From Siphonodentalium dalli (taxonomy: Eukaryota > Mollusca > Scaphopoda > Gadilida > Siphonodentaliidae), in NCBI GenBank assembly GCA_032622095.1, contig CP136067.1, positions 128,295,990 through 128,359,989 of the forward strand: a DNA stretch of 64,000 nt, given 5' to 3'. The notes below the pieces were generated by a model, which ran no database searches, was not told where the DNA came from, and was given only the letters and a program-made list of their open reading frames with translations. Position numbers and translations under genes: made by a program. Of this stretch, positions 1 to 11,686 are shown one piece after another. How positions within the stretch are numbered: the first letter of the stretch is position 1; each line of letters begins with the position of its first letter.

Positions 1-1415
1 CATTTTACCATTTAAATAAGCATTTGATAGAACAAGTAGTAATATTGGCTGTGTGCATTGTGGCATGTGAAAATCAAGTTAGAAACGTACAATATGGTGC
101 TAGCCGGTCATATACCGGGCATTTTACAGGGTGTAATCGAAAGTGTACAAGGCGATCAATACAAATAAGAAAACAGAAAACAGATAATGTTTGTTTGTCA
201 AATTGTACCTGGCGTTCAATTATGTTGGAGCACCACGCTTTGATAATCGGGCTCATATATCGAGAAATCACAGGAAACATGGCCCAAACGCTATGCGCGA
301 CTTTCAATGGGATATTAAGGCATCCAAAACATGTCCTTGTTATTAAATACGACATCGTATAGTTTGAAAAAATGTGCTTTTGATCGCAAAAGTTACGTAT
401 TTTTAGCACGAAAATAGGAGGTTTAACCTTCATTTACGAGAGAACTAGAGACGACACTGAAACAAAATAGTACGAAACTGTAGCGGAACACATCCCTCAT
501 CGAGGCAGATTGGCACCCGGGCTGGGATTTGTACACAATTGAAGGAAAAGACGAAAATATACGTACCGTAGTCAGTCTGAGGTGAGCGATTTTTGTTTAT
601 AGCAAAAATATCCGTCCACACACATTGTACACGAAGGGTCCATTCTTTCGACGACGTATGGGTACGGAGTGTAACTAATAATGGCCATCACAAGAAATAA
701 GGCTTATAAATGCGAATAGTATTTGGTGGGAATCTATAAACTGTTTTTGATAAAAACAAAAATACATCAAGCCACATGTACCCTCATGCGAATGGTTTAG
801 CCTTGGTTCGTTAATCACGCTAGCTTATGATCAGAACAAGGGACGTGTCAGATATGTCATAATCTATTTGAAAACGAAATCGATCATGTAACTCTTTTAT
901 GTTCCGCCTTAGCCGGAACAATAATCTAAATATGGTTCAAAATCATAGAATTTCGGTATACCATGTTTCTTATATATTGACAAATTGGACCCCATAGATC
1001 AGTTGATGATATTTCTTGCATGCATCCCGCCACCAATTCGGGACATCATAAGTGATATTAGGCAATTCACCTTGTTTCTTGTTCGCAATACATTCAAACT
1101 TGAACATGTGTACGGATCGGATCTATCGACTAAATGGATCACACGTAAAACAGCTCACGAACCGCTCTGGTTGAAGACAGAAGACAATTTATACATAAAT
1201 AACCTAAATTTAGGCGGAGTGGCATCTGACTAAACATGACATACTCTATAACGCAAATAAATCTACCGCAGACAACTCTGTCTTGCCCTATTCGATACAT
1301 AAACATACTCGCGTAATTATCCAGTTTGAAGTGTTTTGTGAAAACAACGAGGCCTACAATAAGTCTTGCAGTGCATATACCTCATTAGATTTGTATCGTG
1401 CATATTTTTGTATAT
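1..1415. other. No gene recognised
   Basis: Only short open frames occur and none resembles a known family. One 82-codon frame near 985-1233 starts with TTG rather than ATG. No repeat boundary was recognised. Confidence 0.5.
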
Positions 1416-1751
1416 AAAATTATGTGATATATTTATGTGTCACCTATATATATATGTTGAACACTTGTGAGTGATGTGTAATGTTTAAACTCTCCGATTG
1501 CGGAGGAAATACAGGTATATATATATACCTGTATATATATTTCACAAAATTATATTTATGTGTCACCTATATATATATGTTGAACACTTGTGAGTGATGT
1601 GTAATGTTTACCTGTATATATATTTCACAAAATTATATTTATGTGTCACCTATATATATATGTTGAACACTTGTGAGTGATGTGTAATGTTTAAACTCTC
1701 CGATTGCGGAGGAAATACAGGTATATATATATACCTGTATATATATTTCAC
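1416..1751. repeat. Three-unit tandem array with internal palindrome
   Basis: Units start at 1416, 1546 and 1629. The first and third are about 123-130 bp. The middle one (83 bp) is the same unit with one clean 40-bp internal deletion. The full units contain a small stem (CTCCG, 4-nt loop, CGGAG) and a perfect 22-bp palindrome, at 1511-1532 and 1717-1738, made of an AT core closed by ACAGG/CCTGT. The deletion in the middle unit removes exactly the part between a GTTT and the ACCTG of the palindrome. Confidence 0.9.
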
Positions 1752-2963
1752 AAAATTATCCGATTAGACATCACCGCGAAAATTACATATTATAACAAAA
1801 TAACAGTTTGATTTCTTAACAACATAATTTTCTCCATCACTTCAGCAGGACCACTTAATCAGACAGCTGGGTGGCTACATAAAGCACCAATCGTCGGTCG
1901 CTCTGCCAGCTTGCTATGTTTTTGTTGATCTATGACATATTTTCTTGGCTTAGGTTTCATTGATCTGTTGACCACGACACCGAACGCAAGCGTCAGATCA
2001 CGACCACCTATGACATCGACTAACTTAAAAACACCGACACAAACGTCCTTTGTATACGTTGAACTTGGTACGTGCCCAATAACTACACCATCGAATTGGT
2101 CTAAGCTTCTGAGCATGCCAACCACTGAATTTGTATTAGTGGATATTCAATTTTTTTGATAATAGTGTTAACAACCTGTCGGCTATTGGGGTACCAGACA
2201 AATAATAAATAAAATAGGCAGCCTGTTCGCAAAAAAAATAAGCATAATACGGGCTTATTTTGAGTCACGAGTTTTAGGTTCATGCAGAGCGTATTGCAGG
2301 AAAACACACTCTCTATATTGACGTAACATTCTGCGTTCAAAACCAGCCCATATATTGCTTATTTCTGTACGAAATAAGCCCATATTGGCACTATTTAATA
2401 ACGGCTATAAGCCAAATAAGGGCCTATTTCAGAAAAAAATAAGTTCATTTTGATCCTATGCCAATATTAGGTCCAATGTGAACATATTTTCAATATGATA
2501 TGTTGAAATAGTATGCACTCTATGCAATGTCGAAATTATATTTTAAACAAATTAACTGAAATTAGCCTCACTGTGTAGAACACACAGCGAGAAAACATCG
2601 AGAAGAAATTATTTCTACGAAATGCGCTATAGACGTACTACAATCTTAGTCCTCTTGATGTTTAATTCCTATCGCCATTTATAGTTCATAACCGCGAAGG
2701 TCGACTTCCCCGCTCGATGTTGATTTGCGTTTTACTAGAACTGTGAGTATTTTCCAGGATAATATTTCATGCATATCGCTGTTTTTATCTAACTGATGGA
2801 CACGGTAGCGGTACATCAAAGACTTCAGCATATATTGACTTTTTAAAAGCTCATTGCTGGCCAAATTTCACATGAAAAGATGGCCACATACATAGTTAGT
2901 TATGTAATCATCAGTATACTTAATATATAGAGGATAGTTGTAGTTTTTGAGTGAATACCATAA
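1752..2963. other. No gene recognised
   Basis: AT-rich sequence with scattered AAATAAG/CTTATTT words around 2230-2430. No coding region was supported. Confidence 0.45.
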
Positions 2964-3046
2964 TTATTTCATGAGTGACTAGCAGTGGAAATATTATGTC
3001 CCGGGTTGAAAATTTATATTTCCACTGCTAGTCACGAATGAAATAA
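2964..3046. repeat. Small inverted repeat (hairpin), 31-bp arms
   Basis: The arm 2964-2994 is the reverse complement of 3016-3046 with two mismatches. The arms are separated by 21 bases. It could be a very short foldback MITE. No transposase and no clear target duplication were seen. Confidence 0.85.
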
Positions 3047-3368
3047 TACGGGATTTCTCCAAACACCATATATGTTCTATCTATTATATGCTTTAGCCAT
3101 GTCGATATTTTTTATTTTTAATGTTAAAGTTGCTAAAGTGTGCAGCATTTTCTCTTATCACAACAAATTAAACAATACACGGAACTGATCAGCTGATAGT
3201 TAGCAAACCGCTTTCAATGACGTCATTCGGCAAGCTACTGCTCATGTGATTTTACCGAAAGTAAGCGACTATGAAGATGTCATTTTTTAAGGACTACCAT
3301 CTGGACGCAGCCCAGCCGCGCATGTGTTGCGCGTGTCCTCTTTATACTAAGTTCGCCTTTCAAGATGG

Positions 3369-3735
3369 GCCATTCGGAAAAAGACGGAAATTACCTAAAA
3401 CTGCACATTTTCGTTAGCCACATCGCGAAAACAACATGACTCATCTCGTTAATGTCTAAAATGTTTGTCATATCACTAAATAAACTTTTCTTTAGTTTAG
3501 TAAATTAGTAAATGCACGTTCACGTAAACTGTTAGGTGGCGTCATATGTTGTATCCAAAGCGACGTCATGTTGGCACGCGCATTTCCTCGCGAAAGTTAT
3601 TGATGTTTTGTCAGCGACATAACACACAAAGCAAATCGCATTGTTAACATTCCAGAAGAATGTGTTATATTGTTCTAAATAAATTGGACCACTGTGCAGT
3701 GGCAATACACGCCAAAGAAATGCACATATGTATGG
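3369..3735 (+). repeat. Dispersed repeat, copy 1
   Basis: About 370 bases align, with many substitutions and small indels, to 14876-15259 in the same orientation. Shared landmarks include GCGACGTCAT, CATTCCAGAAGAATGTG and TTTAGTTTAGTAAATTAG. It is non-coding as far as can be seen. The two copies lie on either side of the Ngaro-like element but are not its terminal repeats. Confidence 0.8.
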
Positions 3736-4863
3736 CAAGCCTTTTTCACATTTTCGATTTATTTGCACTTAAGCTGGAACTAGATGACTGTCCTACCTAT
3801 CCATGGTGTCATAAATTTAGTTATGCCGATACATGCATGGGCGCTCATTGTCCTTTCCCTATTTACAGTGGCGTATCCTACCTATTTAAGACTGAGAACC
3901 CATGACCTTCCTTTATGAGTCGGGGCCAATTTCCCACTTACCACCTGTAGCCTATGGGTATCCATATGGATCCATGGCCATCCGGATCACATCGGATCGT
4001 CAGTCCCGTGTCGTCTTTAACTCACATGATTTGCTTCATCATACCATTAGAGAAGAACGTGTATGCATATGGTGGAAATTGGAGCTAAACATATTTGAAT
4101 TCCCCATTCATGACTCGAACAGCACGAAGGTGAATTCCATTCCTTATTCCTTATTCGAACATTTTTATATTTAGGTAAAACAGGTGTTGTATGGTGCCCC
4201 TCCCAAGAATCTTCCCATATACCCACCACGCCCAAGATGGCCACCGGACATGCATAGGGGTTCAAATGGAACACCCATGCCATTTATCGGCCCCTTGACC
4301 AATTTAGTTTAGACAAATACTCCTTGGGGTGGGTCAATGTTTGTTTTGGAGACCGGTGTTTTTTCGACACCGTGACCGATTTGGACCCATCTGGACGGCG
4401 ACCATTTTTGGATCGAGGTGGGATATGTGTGGGTGTGCGTTCAGGGCGTCTAACACATGGGGAACCATACAACATCCTTTGTTTTACCCAACCCTGGTGA
4501 CATGCATGGTCCGATTCCCTAAGTATACCACATAATTATGTCACATAATCTCATGTTACTAAATATCTATATATATACAAGGCCTATATTCTAAAAATCA
4601 TGCCTTGACCACCACAAAGCCGACAATAGAAGACTTCCGATGAAACAGTTCCTAGACAGTGGTGGTATAGTATTGTTACATGAGTCAGCAAGACCAGGCG
4701 AAACAATACCCCACTCCATTGCCCTTGATCAAACTTTCAAATTTACATACACGGCTGCTAGATCGCGGATGTATTAAACAAATTCTTGCTGCTGATTTGT
4801 TTATATTTGGACCAAATAGTGAGCTAAAACACATGTTAAAACTGAGTCGTTTGTAAATTATTT
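3736..4863. other. No gene recognised; left flank of the Ngaro-like element
   Basis: Several open frames of 60-90 codons overlap one another on both strands without family resemblance. The segment ends at the A1 repeat. Confidence 0.45.
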
Positions 4864-5543
4864 AATTCCAGAGAAATGACTAATCTCATTTCTCTTAGTT
4901 TATATACCTCGATCTATTAGCCTTTCATCATCTTATAACGCTATTACACAGATATTTTATTTCATAAATAATCGCAATATTCAGGGATCGAAAAGTTAAA
5001 TCAGTCCATGTGTTGTTTAAATCAGCTGCCGGCTTTGTTTACAATCCGGCGACCTTGACATTCCGTACTTCCGGCGAAGTATATTCGAAAATAAACAAAA
5101 ATCATTATTTGTGCTAGGGCTTCCTAATCTAATGTAATAAGATTGTAATTCCTCACCCTCAATTGATTATGACATGAAATAAATTCGATAAGTAAAATAT
5201 AGTCAGGTAAAATAAAACGAGGAATTCTAAAGGCAATAGGTGCACAGTGATCACGTGACTTTATCAATCGCGAATCTATGTAAATTCAGGTTTTAAAATA
5301 TTTGATACAAGACGTTAGAAAGTCAAGAAAAATTAATGCAAGCGGGTGGCTGAACATAGTCAACGAAGTCACTGTATTTAATTATAAAAGTGAAAGTAAC
5401 ATCGAGCAGTTGATTTTAGCCAATCAGAATAGAGGTTGGGCGAAGCCCGAAACACACGCGGTATACGTCAAATTTTAGCGTGGTTTCTTGGCAGTAAACA
5501 ATACATGAAACTTAATTATTGTTTACATCGCCAAACTATTTGC
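4864..5543 (+). repeat. Split direct repeat A1 (element 5' end)
   Basis: 680 bases are almost identical to 11008-11686. Similarity starts at AATTCCAG and stops after CCAAACTATTTGC. As the element's left end, it should hold the promoter and RNA start. No TATA box could be assigned. Confidence 0.93.
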
Positions 5544-5578
5544 CGAACTATTTGCGTTTACGGTCGAAAACCTCGACA

Positions 5579-5872
5579 TACGAACAAGCCATCTGTTTAG
5601 CTGTGCCGACATAGTTGTCATTCCATCTGCGTCTACTAAATTTACAATTATTGAACAGTTGTCAGCCGAGATTTATCGGCAGGCCATCACTCATTCACTG
5701 GCATCAGGCTCCAGCATCATGCCAAAAATCAAAAACAACGAACAAGCCATCTGTTTTGCTGTGACGACATAGTTGTCATTCAATCTGTTTACAAACCTTA
5801 CAAATTAACAATAACATTTGACAGCTGAGATTTAAGGCAGCCCCTCCAGACTCCATCATGCCAAAATCAAAA
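5579..5872 (+). repeat. Tandemly duplicated leader that includes the gag start
   Basis: Two degenerate units begin at about 5581 and 5739, both with CGAACAAGCCATCTG and ACATAGTTGTCATTC. Each runs to an ATG followed by the same codons, CATCATGCCAAAA, at 5717 and 5855. The first ATG opens a decoy frame that soon diverges. The second starts the long gag frame. Confidence 0.85.
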
Positions 5873-7264
5873 AAGAAGACGGGAGCGAAACGCTCAACAG
5901 AGACTACCACTCCTCTTCCCAAACGCACGGCGAGGAGAGGGGTATCTAATCAACAGGTGATCACCCCACCTGAGCAGACTTATGTTATTAATAATAATAA
6001 CCCTTGGAATGTCACACTTAATCCAAAGAATTGGACGGTATCTCACTTGAGATCGCAGCTGAAATCAAAAAACATTATGGTACCGGACTCACTGAAAAAA
6101 CCTGACCTGGTTAAGATATTTGAGATTAACACAAGTACTCCTGCTCCGAATGCCGATTCACAAGAATCAGACGAGTGTCCAGACATTGAAGACGACATCA
6201 GAACTGCCCAACAACAGTCGATGTCAAACGCATTCGACAATTCCAACCGGCACGGAATGGCGAATACTAATAAGAACCAACAATCAAATCTTGCTCAAGA
6301 TCAGATTTCATCACTATTAGCGGCAAATCAGGCGCTCAGAGACAGCTTGGCTTCCTTCGCAGCGCCACACACAAGCGGGCCGTCATCAAGCCAAGCTCAA
6401 CATGGATTCAAACAGAATCAGAATGGTATGCAACAGTTCATGTCAGATTCATGTAATGACTATAATCAATTTGTGCCAGATACATGTATGCCTATAAACC
6501 CTTTGCTTAATAGTACCGGCGTGGCGTTGTCACAATTGCCGGATATTGATCAAGATATCTCACCCCAAATAATGGCTGAAATATTGGCTGGTAGGGATGT
6601 AAATTTTGCCAAACTTATTATACCTCCTCTGGATACTGCAAAGGCAGATAAATTTGACGCTCGCCTGTCTAAATCGCTTTCCTTGGCTGAATTCATAAGG
6701 GCGTTCGATAAATTTAGGACTATCATTTGCGAAGTCTTTCCAAGTAGAAGGGAAGAATTGGATAGCTACTTGAACGATATCAGTAGGATATCTAATCAAT
6801 ATGGTGATGCATTTTACACTTACCATCTTGCATTCTCGGCAAAAGCTGCAGCCTGGTTAGTCAAAGGAACCAAAGTAAATTGGGGAATTAGGGACAATAA
6901 TGTGTTTTGCTCCATGTTTACAAGCCAGAAATCACTGGCTTGTGCGGCATGTCAGAATCCGTCACACACCATTAAGTTCTGTCCTCCGAATTTCACTCCT
7001 CGCAATTCGACAAATTACACAAATAACTTTCAATGCCGGCCTGGGAACAACTTCTATTCAGCAACAAACCCAGCTGGGGAATATAACAACAAAGTTTGTA
7101 TGCAATTCAATTCAGTTGCTGGCTGCTCATTTGGGACGAAGTGCAAGTATGAACACATCTGTTTTTTATGCAGATCAGGCCATCATCCACGGCAAGTTTG
7201 TAGCGCTAAAAACGCAAAACCAATGCAGTCCTCCAATGTCGCTCGTTCCAATTTTCAGAAATGA
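5858..7264 (+). CDS. Gag-like protein with SAP motif and three zinc-binding motifs
   Basis: The 468-residue intact frame starts at the second of two duplicated ATGs. Residues 1-30 are basic. Residues about 58-90 resemble a SAP DNA-binding motif (WTVSHLRSQLKSKN). Asn/Gln-rich linkers follow. The C-terminal third holds a CCHC knuckle (C362, C365, H370, C375), a CCCH finger with exact C-x8-C-x5-C-x3-H spacing (C414, C423, C429, H433), and a second CCHC-like knuckle (C435/C438, H443, C448). By position and zinc motifs this is the nucleic-acid-binding structural protein of the element. It ends at TGA 7262-7264, and the following RT frame continues in the same phase. Function is inferred from family layout. 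The frame itself is directly visible. Confidence 0.87.
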   Translation: MPKSKKKTGAKRSTETTTPLPKRTARRGVSNQQVITPPEQTYVINNNNPWNVTLNPKNWTVSHLRSQLKSKNIMVPDSLKKPDLVKIFEINTSTPAPNADSQESDECPDIEDDIRTAQQQSMSNAFDNSNRHGMANTNKNQQSNLAQDQISSLLAANQALRDSLASFAAPHTSGPSSSQAQHGFKQNQNGMQQFMSDSCNDYNQFVPDTCMPINPLLNSTGVALSQLPDIDQDISPQIMAEILAGRDVNFAKLIIPPLDTAKADKFDARLSKSLSLAEFIRAFDKFRTIICEVFPSRREELDSYLNDISRISNQYGDAFYTYHLAFSAKAAAWLVKGTKVNWGIRDNNVFCSMFTSQKSLACAACQNPSHTIKFCPPNFTPRNSTNYTNNFQCRPGNNFYSATNPAGEYNNKVCMQFNSVAGCSFGTKCKYEHICFLCRSGHHPRQVCSAKNAKPMQSSNVARSNFQK

Positions 7265-8920
7265 CTCCCTACGGACCCTACCACTTCCGGATCCAATCCT
7301 ATAATACCCAGTTCAATTACGACATCGGTAAACGTTCAGTTTCTTTCAACTGCATTAAGTTCTCACCCGGGCCGGTCATTTGTCAACAAATTGATAGCAG
7401 GCTTTACAAATGGTTTCGATACGGGTTTGTCCGAAGTCCCTGTTAATTCGCTTGAATTAAAAAATCTCAGATCGGCATTAAATAATTCCGCGGACGTAAC
7501 AGAACTCCTAAAGAAAGAATTAGACAAAGGGTTCATATTCGGTCCGTTCAACCACCCCCCATTTCAAACTTTTCGGATCAATCCTATTGGAGTAGCTGAA
7601 AGAAAAATTTATAAAAAGAAAAGACTGATCGTAGACTTATCTGCACCGCATTCTTCTCCTGACAATGATTCTCTCAATTCTTTGATAGATAAAGAAAAAT
7701 TTTCTCTCACATACGTCACCATCGACCATGCGGTAAAAATCATTCAACAGTTAGAACCGGGAAGTTGGTTATTCAAGTGTGACTGCTCAAATGCTTTCAA
7801 ATTGTGCCCTATCAAAAAAGAGTTATGGCCTTTTTACGGCATTAGCTGGAATAATAAATATTATTTTTACTCCACACTGTGCTTCGGTAGTAGGTCATCA
7901 CCAAAACATGTTGACACTCTTTCGCAAGCTATATGCTGGATAGCTACAAATACAATGGGTATAGCCAATTTGTTACATTACCTGGACGATTTTCTGGGAA
8001 TATTTCCCAATAAATTTGACCCTCACCCAGCGGTTGATCAGATAAACACATTATTCCACGAAGCAGGTGTTCCATTAGCCCAGGAGAAGTCAATAGGCCC
8101 CACTCAATGTCTTGAATTTCTGGGTGTAATTTTGGATACAGAACGCATGGAGTGTCGTTTACCAATTGACAAATTAACCAGGCTGCAGGAAAAGGTCAGA
8201 GAATTCATGACTAAAATAACATGTACCAAACTAGAGCTTTTAAGTCTGTTAGGATATCTAAGCTTTGCTGCAAAATGTGTCCGACCTGGTAGAGCTTTCA
8301 TGTCTTATTTAATATCTCTGTCTACCACGGTCTCGCAGCTACACTATCACATTAATATTTCATCTGCATGTAGAAAGGAATTAGCAATGTGGAATCAATT
8401 CCTAACTCACTGGAATGGAGTTTCTTTTTTCATTGACAATGAAATCATAACCTCAGACGATTTTAGTATAGTCACGGATTCAAGTTCATTATTGGGATTT
8501 GGGGGCTACTTTCAAACACATTGGTTTCAATCAAAATGGCCGATGGAAGTCACAGAACTCCGAAATCATGAATGGTCTATGGCATACCTGGAGCTCTACC
8601 CCATTGTCGTCGCGGCAATGATATTTGGACACCAATGGTGCTCTAAGCGAATTATGTTCATATGCGATAACGAAGCAACCGTTTATATTTTAAGAAAAGG
8701 AAGATCAAAGATTGATTCTATTATGTGTTTAATGAGACGACTTACATTGACAGCACTAGAACATAATTTCATGTTTTATGCTCAATATATTTCTACCAAG
8801 GATAATAAGATAGCTGACAGCCTTTCTCGTTGTCGTTTTCAGGAGTTCAGACGATTGGCACCGGAGGCAGATCTTCTTCCATTCAAATGCCCTCCACATT
8901 CAGCAATAACGGAAATCTGA
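7265..8920 (+). CDS. Reverse transcriptase - RNase H polyprotein of the Ngaro-like element
   Basis: This frame is open from directly after the gag stop. Its first ATG is at 7391, but similarity to DIRS-order pol proteins (HPGRSFVNKLIAGF) begins upstream of it. Counting from 7391, the RT motifs are: fingers LIVDLSAPHSS (79-89), motif A CDCSNAF with Asp131, motif B LCFGSRSSP (163-171), catalytic YLDD (197-200), and thumb FLGVILD. RNase H follows, with TDSS near residue 363, Glu near 400 in LELYP, Asp near 426 in CDNEAT, and DNKIADSLSR near the end. No methyltransferase follows, as expected for Ngaro. The last 91 bases overlap the recombinase frame. It is intact, with all catalytic acids present. 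Confidence 0.92.
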   Translation, partial: LPTDPTTSGSNPIIPSSITTSVNVQFLSTALSSHPGRSFVNKLIAGFTNGFDTGLSEVPVNSLELKNLRSALNNSADVTELLKKELDKGFIFGPFNHPPFQTFRINPIGVAERKIYKKKRLIVDLSAPHSSPDNDSLNSLIDKEKFSLTYVTIDHAVKIIQQLEPGSWLFKCDCSNAFKLCPIKKELWPFYGISWNNKYYFYSTLCFGSRSSPKHVDTLSQAICWIATNTMGIANLLHYLDDFLGIFPNKFDPHPAVDQINTLFHEAGVPLAQEKSIGPTQCLEFLGVILDTERMECRLPIDKLTRLQEKVREFMTKITCTKLELLSLLGYLSFAAKCVRPGRAFMSYLISLSTTVSQLHYHINISSACRKELAMWNQFLTHWNGVSFFIDNEIITSDDFSIVTDSSSLLGFGGYFQTHWFQSKWPMEVTELRNHEWSMAYLELYPIVVAAMIFGHQWCSKRIMFICDNEATVYILRKGRSKIDSIMCLMRRLTLTALEHNFMFYAQYISTKDNKIADSLSRCRFQEFRRLAPEADLLPFKCPPHSAITEI

Positions 8921-9917
8921 TGAGCATGGCTAATAAATTATGGTTGAACTCAGTCGGTCATTCAACCCGTCAACAATATCAAGTGGGGCTCAATAATTTA
9001 CGCACTTTTGCGGCTTTAAACGGTTCAGTGCTTTTAGCCCCGCACAACCTACCTGTTATCGATGAAAAATTATTGTTGCAATTTACCACATATTGCCACT
9101 ATCATAAGAATTTTACTTATTCCACAATTAAATTATATCTCTCTGGAATAAGATTGTTCTACATTGCATACGGTCTAGGTAATCCATTAGAGCAGCCTAA
9201 TGGTTTACCATGGACAAAGCTTTCAGGTGTGTTAACTGGCATTAAAAGAAGCAAAAATATACCAAAATACCCAGATTGCCAATAACACTCAACATTTTGA
9301 AACAAATGTTTCAGAAGCTTAAAAGTAGTCATAAACCATATTCCGATTTTAACTGTCTGCTCCTGAAAACGACATTAGCTGTTGGGTTCTATGGATTTAT
9401 GCGTTCGGGTGAGTTTGCTGTCCGCAATAAAACAAGTTCTGTATTGACTATGAAGGATATTGTTATTGGGCCAAATAACAAGACTGCTACTTTGCACTTA
9501 CAACAGTCAAAGACCGACCCTTTCAGAAAAAGTGTCTGCATCAAGTTTTTCTGCTTGCCGGATATTTGTCCAGTTCATCTGCTCGAGAAGTATCTGGTTC
9601 TACGTAAGGCACAAGGTGCTTCACCCTAAGATCCATTGTTTATTACAGATGTTGGTACGACATTGTCCCGCCAGTTTTTCATATCAAAACTTAAACATCT
9701 ATTAGAATTGTGTAACATTCCATCTAGATTTTATTCCGGACATTCACTGCGCTCTGGCGCTGCGACCTCAGCTTGCAATGCTCGATTAGAAGATCACCTC
9801 ATTAAAACTTTAGGTCGATGGCAATCTAGCTGTTATGTTACATATATTCACACCCCAGACAGCACTCTGTACCAAGCCCATCGCGCAATGGTTTATAATT
9901 ATTATCCCATAAGGTAG
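8830..9917 (+). pseudogene. Tyrosine recombinase, disrupted by a frameshift and a stop
   Basis: The N-terminal SAM-like core-binding region lies in one frame from ATG 8830 (LNSVGHSTRQQYQVGL). A 1-base shift at about 9262-9278 moves the catalytic domain into another frame, and TAA 9627-9629 interrupts it. Catalytic residues are recognisable: first Arg at 9402-9404 (GFMRSGEF), Lys in QSKTDPF, His-x-x-Arg at 9741-9752 (GHSLRSGAAT), Trp in GRWQSS, and the likely nucleophile Tyr at 9843-9845 (VTYIH). This enzyme would integrate the circular DNA copy of the element. Its start overlaps the RNase H end. Both breaks would block a full-length enzyme unless they are sequencing errors. Confidence 0.9.
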
Positions 9918-10094
9918 TATATTTATTCTCACTACGAAATGTACATTATAATGTGATCATAGTGCGAAAGCACCTGTATATTGACATGTTTGGGGGGGGG
10001 GGGGGGTCTTGTTGGTACTTTCAAAGTATTGTGCTTTCCCGGTGGTGGTTCGATCCTTTTGGGGCTCTCCGCTGGTTGGTACCCAGCTTCGTTT
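9918..10094 (+). other. Segment between recombinase and B1, with a 15-base G run
   Basis: Non-coding. G15 at 9992-10006 is followed by GC-rich sequence ending at the start of B1. It is not repeated beside B2, so it is not part of the B repeat. Confidence 0.6.
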
Positions 10095-11010
10095 GGGTGA
10101 TTTCTGCTTCGCAGATATAGCCCCTTCAGTAGATCTCACAGTAGTTATAAAGCATAAATGAAGTTAAATTCAGACAGAATGTTAAGATACGTAATTATCA
10201 TCACTTAAGTAAAGTACATAGTTTAATGAATTCAGGTACCAGTAGCCGAGAGCCCCATAAACCCAAATCTATATAATATACATTTGCATATGCCGTTCTT
10301 TCATGTTTGTTAATAATGATTGCTAATTGTTCACAGGGATGTTCTTTATGTTTTTATAAAATGATCACTAATCTTTCATATCGTACTGGAGCTCATTTAA
10401 TGTAGTTTTCTAAAGAGCATGCACAGGAATGTACCGTAATTAAATTTAGTTAAGTTTAATCTATGCAGGCACGGGCAACTTTGATCTAGTCAATATGAGT
10501 CATACTTCTAGATTAAATGTGTCTTTGATGTAACCACTACTTTTCAAGTTTAGGCCAGGCAGATTAGAATATTGGATATATACTATACCACCCATGACCT
10601 GTCTCCTGGTAACATCTGCAGTCAGCATGGGCTTGCCGAGCTAAACTGTCTCAGAGACAGTTCCTGGTTGGTGTGGTGTATATACATTTTATTCTGTAGG
10701 AACATTTAGCGAGTCCTATTCATTTATGAATTAGTATATACTTTCTATATTTAGTCCTATGATATTCATGTTACATTCAGAGCCTTATATGGCATCATAT
10801 ATGTACTTTATATTTCACTCTATATCATATTATCATTACTACTTGATGCTTTGTTCAAAATATGTGCATTACTGATTATATGTGTGTGTACCTGTATTTT
10901 TCAATTTTTGAGGAAGCGATATTGATGCGTGCAATGTTATTTTAATAAAGTATGAAAACGAATTCATCGGATCATTATGCATCTATTCACCTAGAGAGGG
11001 GTTTATAAAT
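10095..11010 (+). repeat. Split direct repeat B1
   Basis: 916 bases match 12760-13675 with about 1% differences. An AATAAA at 10944-10949 is a possible poly(A) signal. B1 runs straight into A2, and this B-A junction is what a circular intermediate of the element would contain. Confidence 0.93.
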
Positions 11011-11686
11011 TCCAGAGAAATGACTAATCTCATTTCTCTTAGTTTATATACCTCGATCTATTAGCCTTTCATCATCTTATAACGCTATTACACAGAGATT
11101 TTATTTCATAAATAATCCCAATATTCAGGGATCGAAAAGTTAAATCAGTCCATGTGTTGTTTGAATCAGCTGCCGGCTTTGTTTACAATCCGGCGACCTT
11201 GACATTCCGTACTTCCGGCGAAGTATATTCGAAAATAAACAAAATCATTATTTGTGCTAGGGCTTCCTACTCTAATGCAATAGATTGTAATTCCCCACCC
11301 TCAATTGATTATGACATGAAATAAATTCGATAAGTAAAATATAGTCAGGTAAAATAAAACGAGGAATTCTAAAGGCAATAGGTGCACAGTGATCACGTGA
11401 CTTTATCAATCGCGAATCTATGTAAATTCAGGTTTTAAAATATTTGATACAAGACGTTAGAAAGTCAAGAAAAATTAATGCAAGCGGGTGGCTGAACATA
11501 GTCAACGAAGTCACTGTATTTAATTATAAAAGTGAAAGTAACATCGAGCAGTTGATTTTAGCCAATCAGAATAGAGGTTGGGCGAAGCCCGGAAACACAC
11601 ACGGTATACGTCACATTTTAGCGTGGTTTCTTGGCAGTAAACAATACATGAAACTTAATTATTGTTTACATCGCCAAACTATTTGC
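11008..11686 (+). repeat. Split direct repeat A2
   Basis: This is the second copy of A1, differing by a few substitutions and single-base indels. It abuts B1 at a shared AAT. Confidence 0.93.

Noticed and set aside
24-433. Overlapping 112- and 119-codon frames on opposite strands
   Set aside because: No family resemblance, no splice or promoter context, and mutual overlap suggest chance.
10040-10060. B-box-like GGTTCGATCC after the recombinase
   Set aside because: No A box at suitable distance and no cloverleaf, so it is not a tRNA or SINE.
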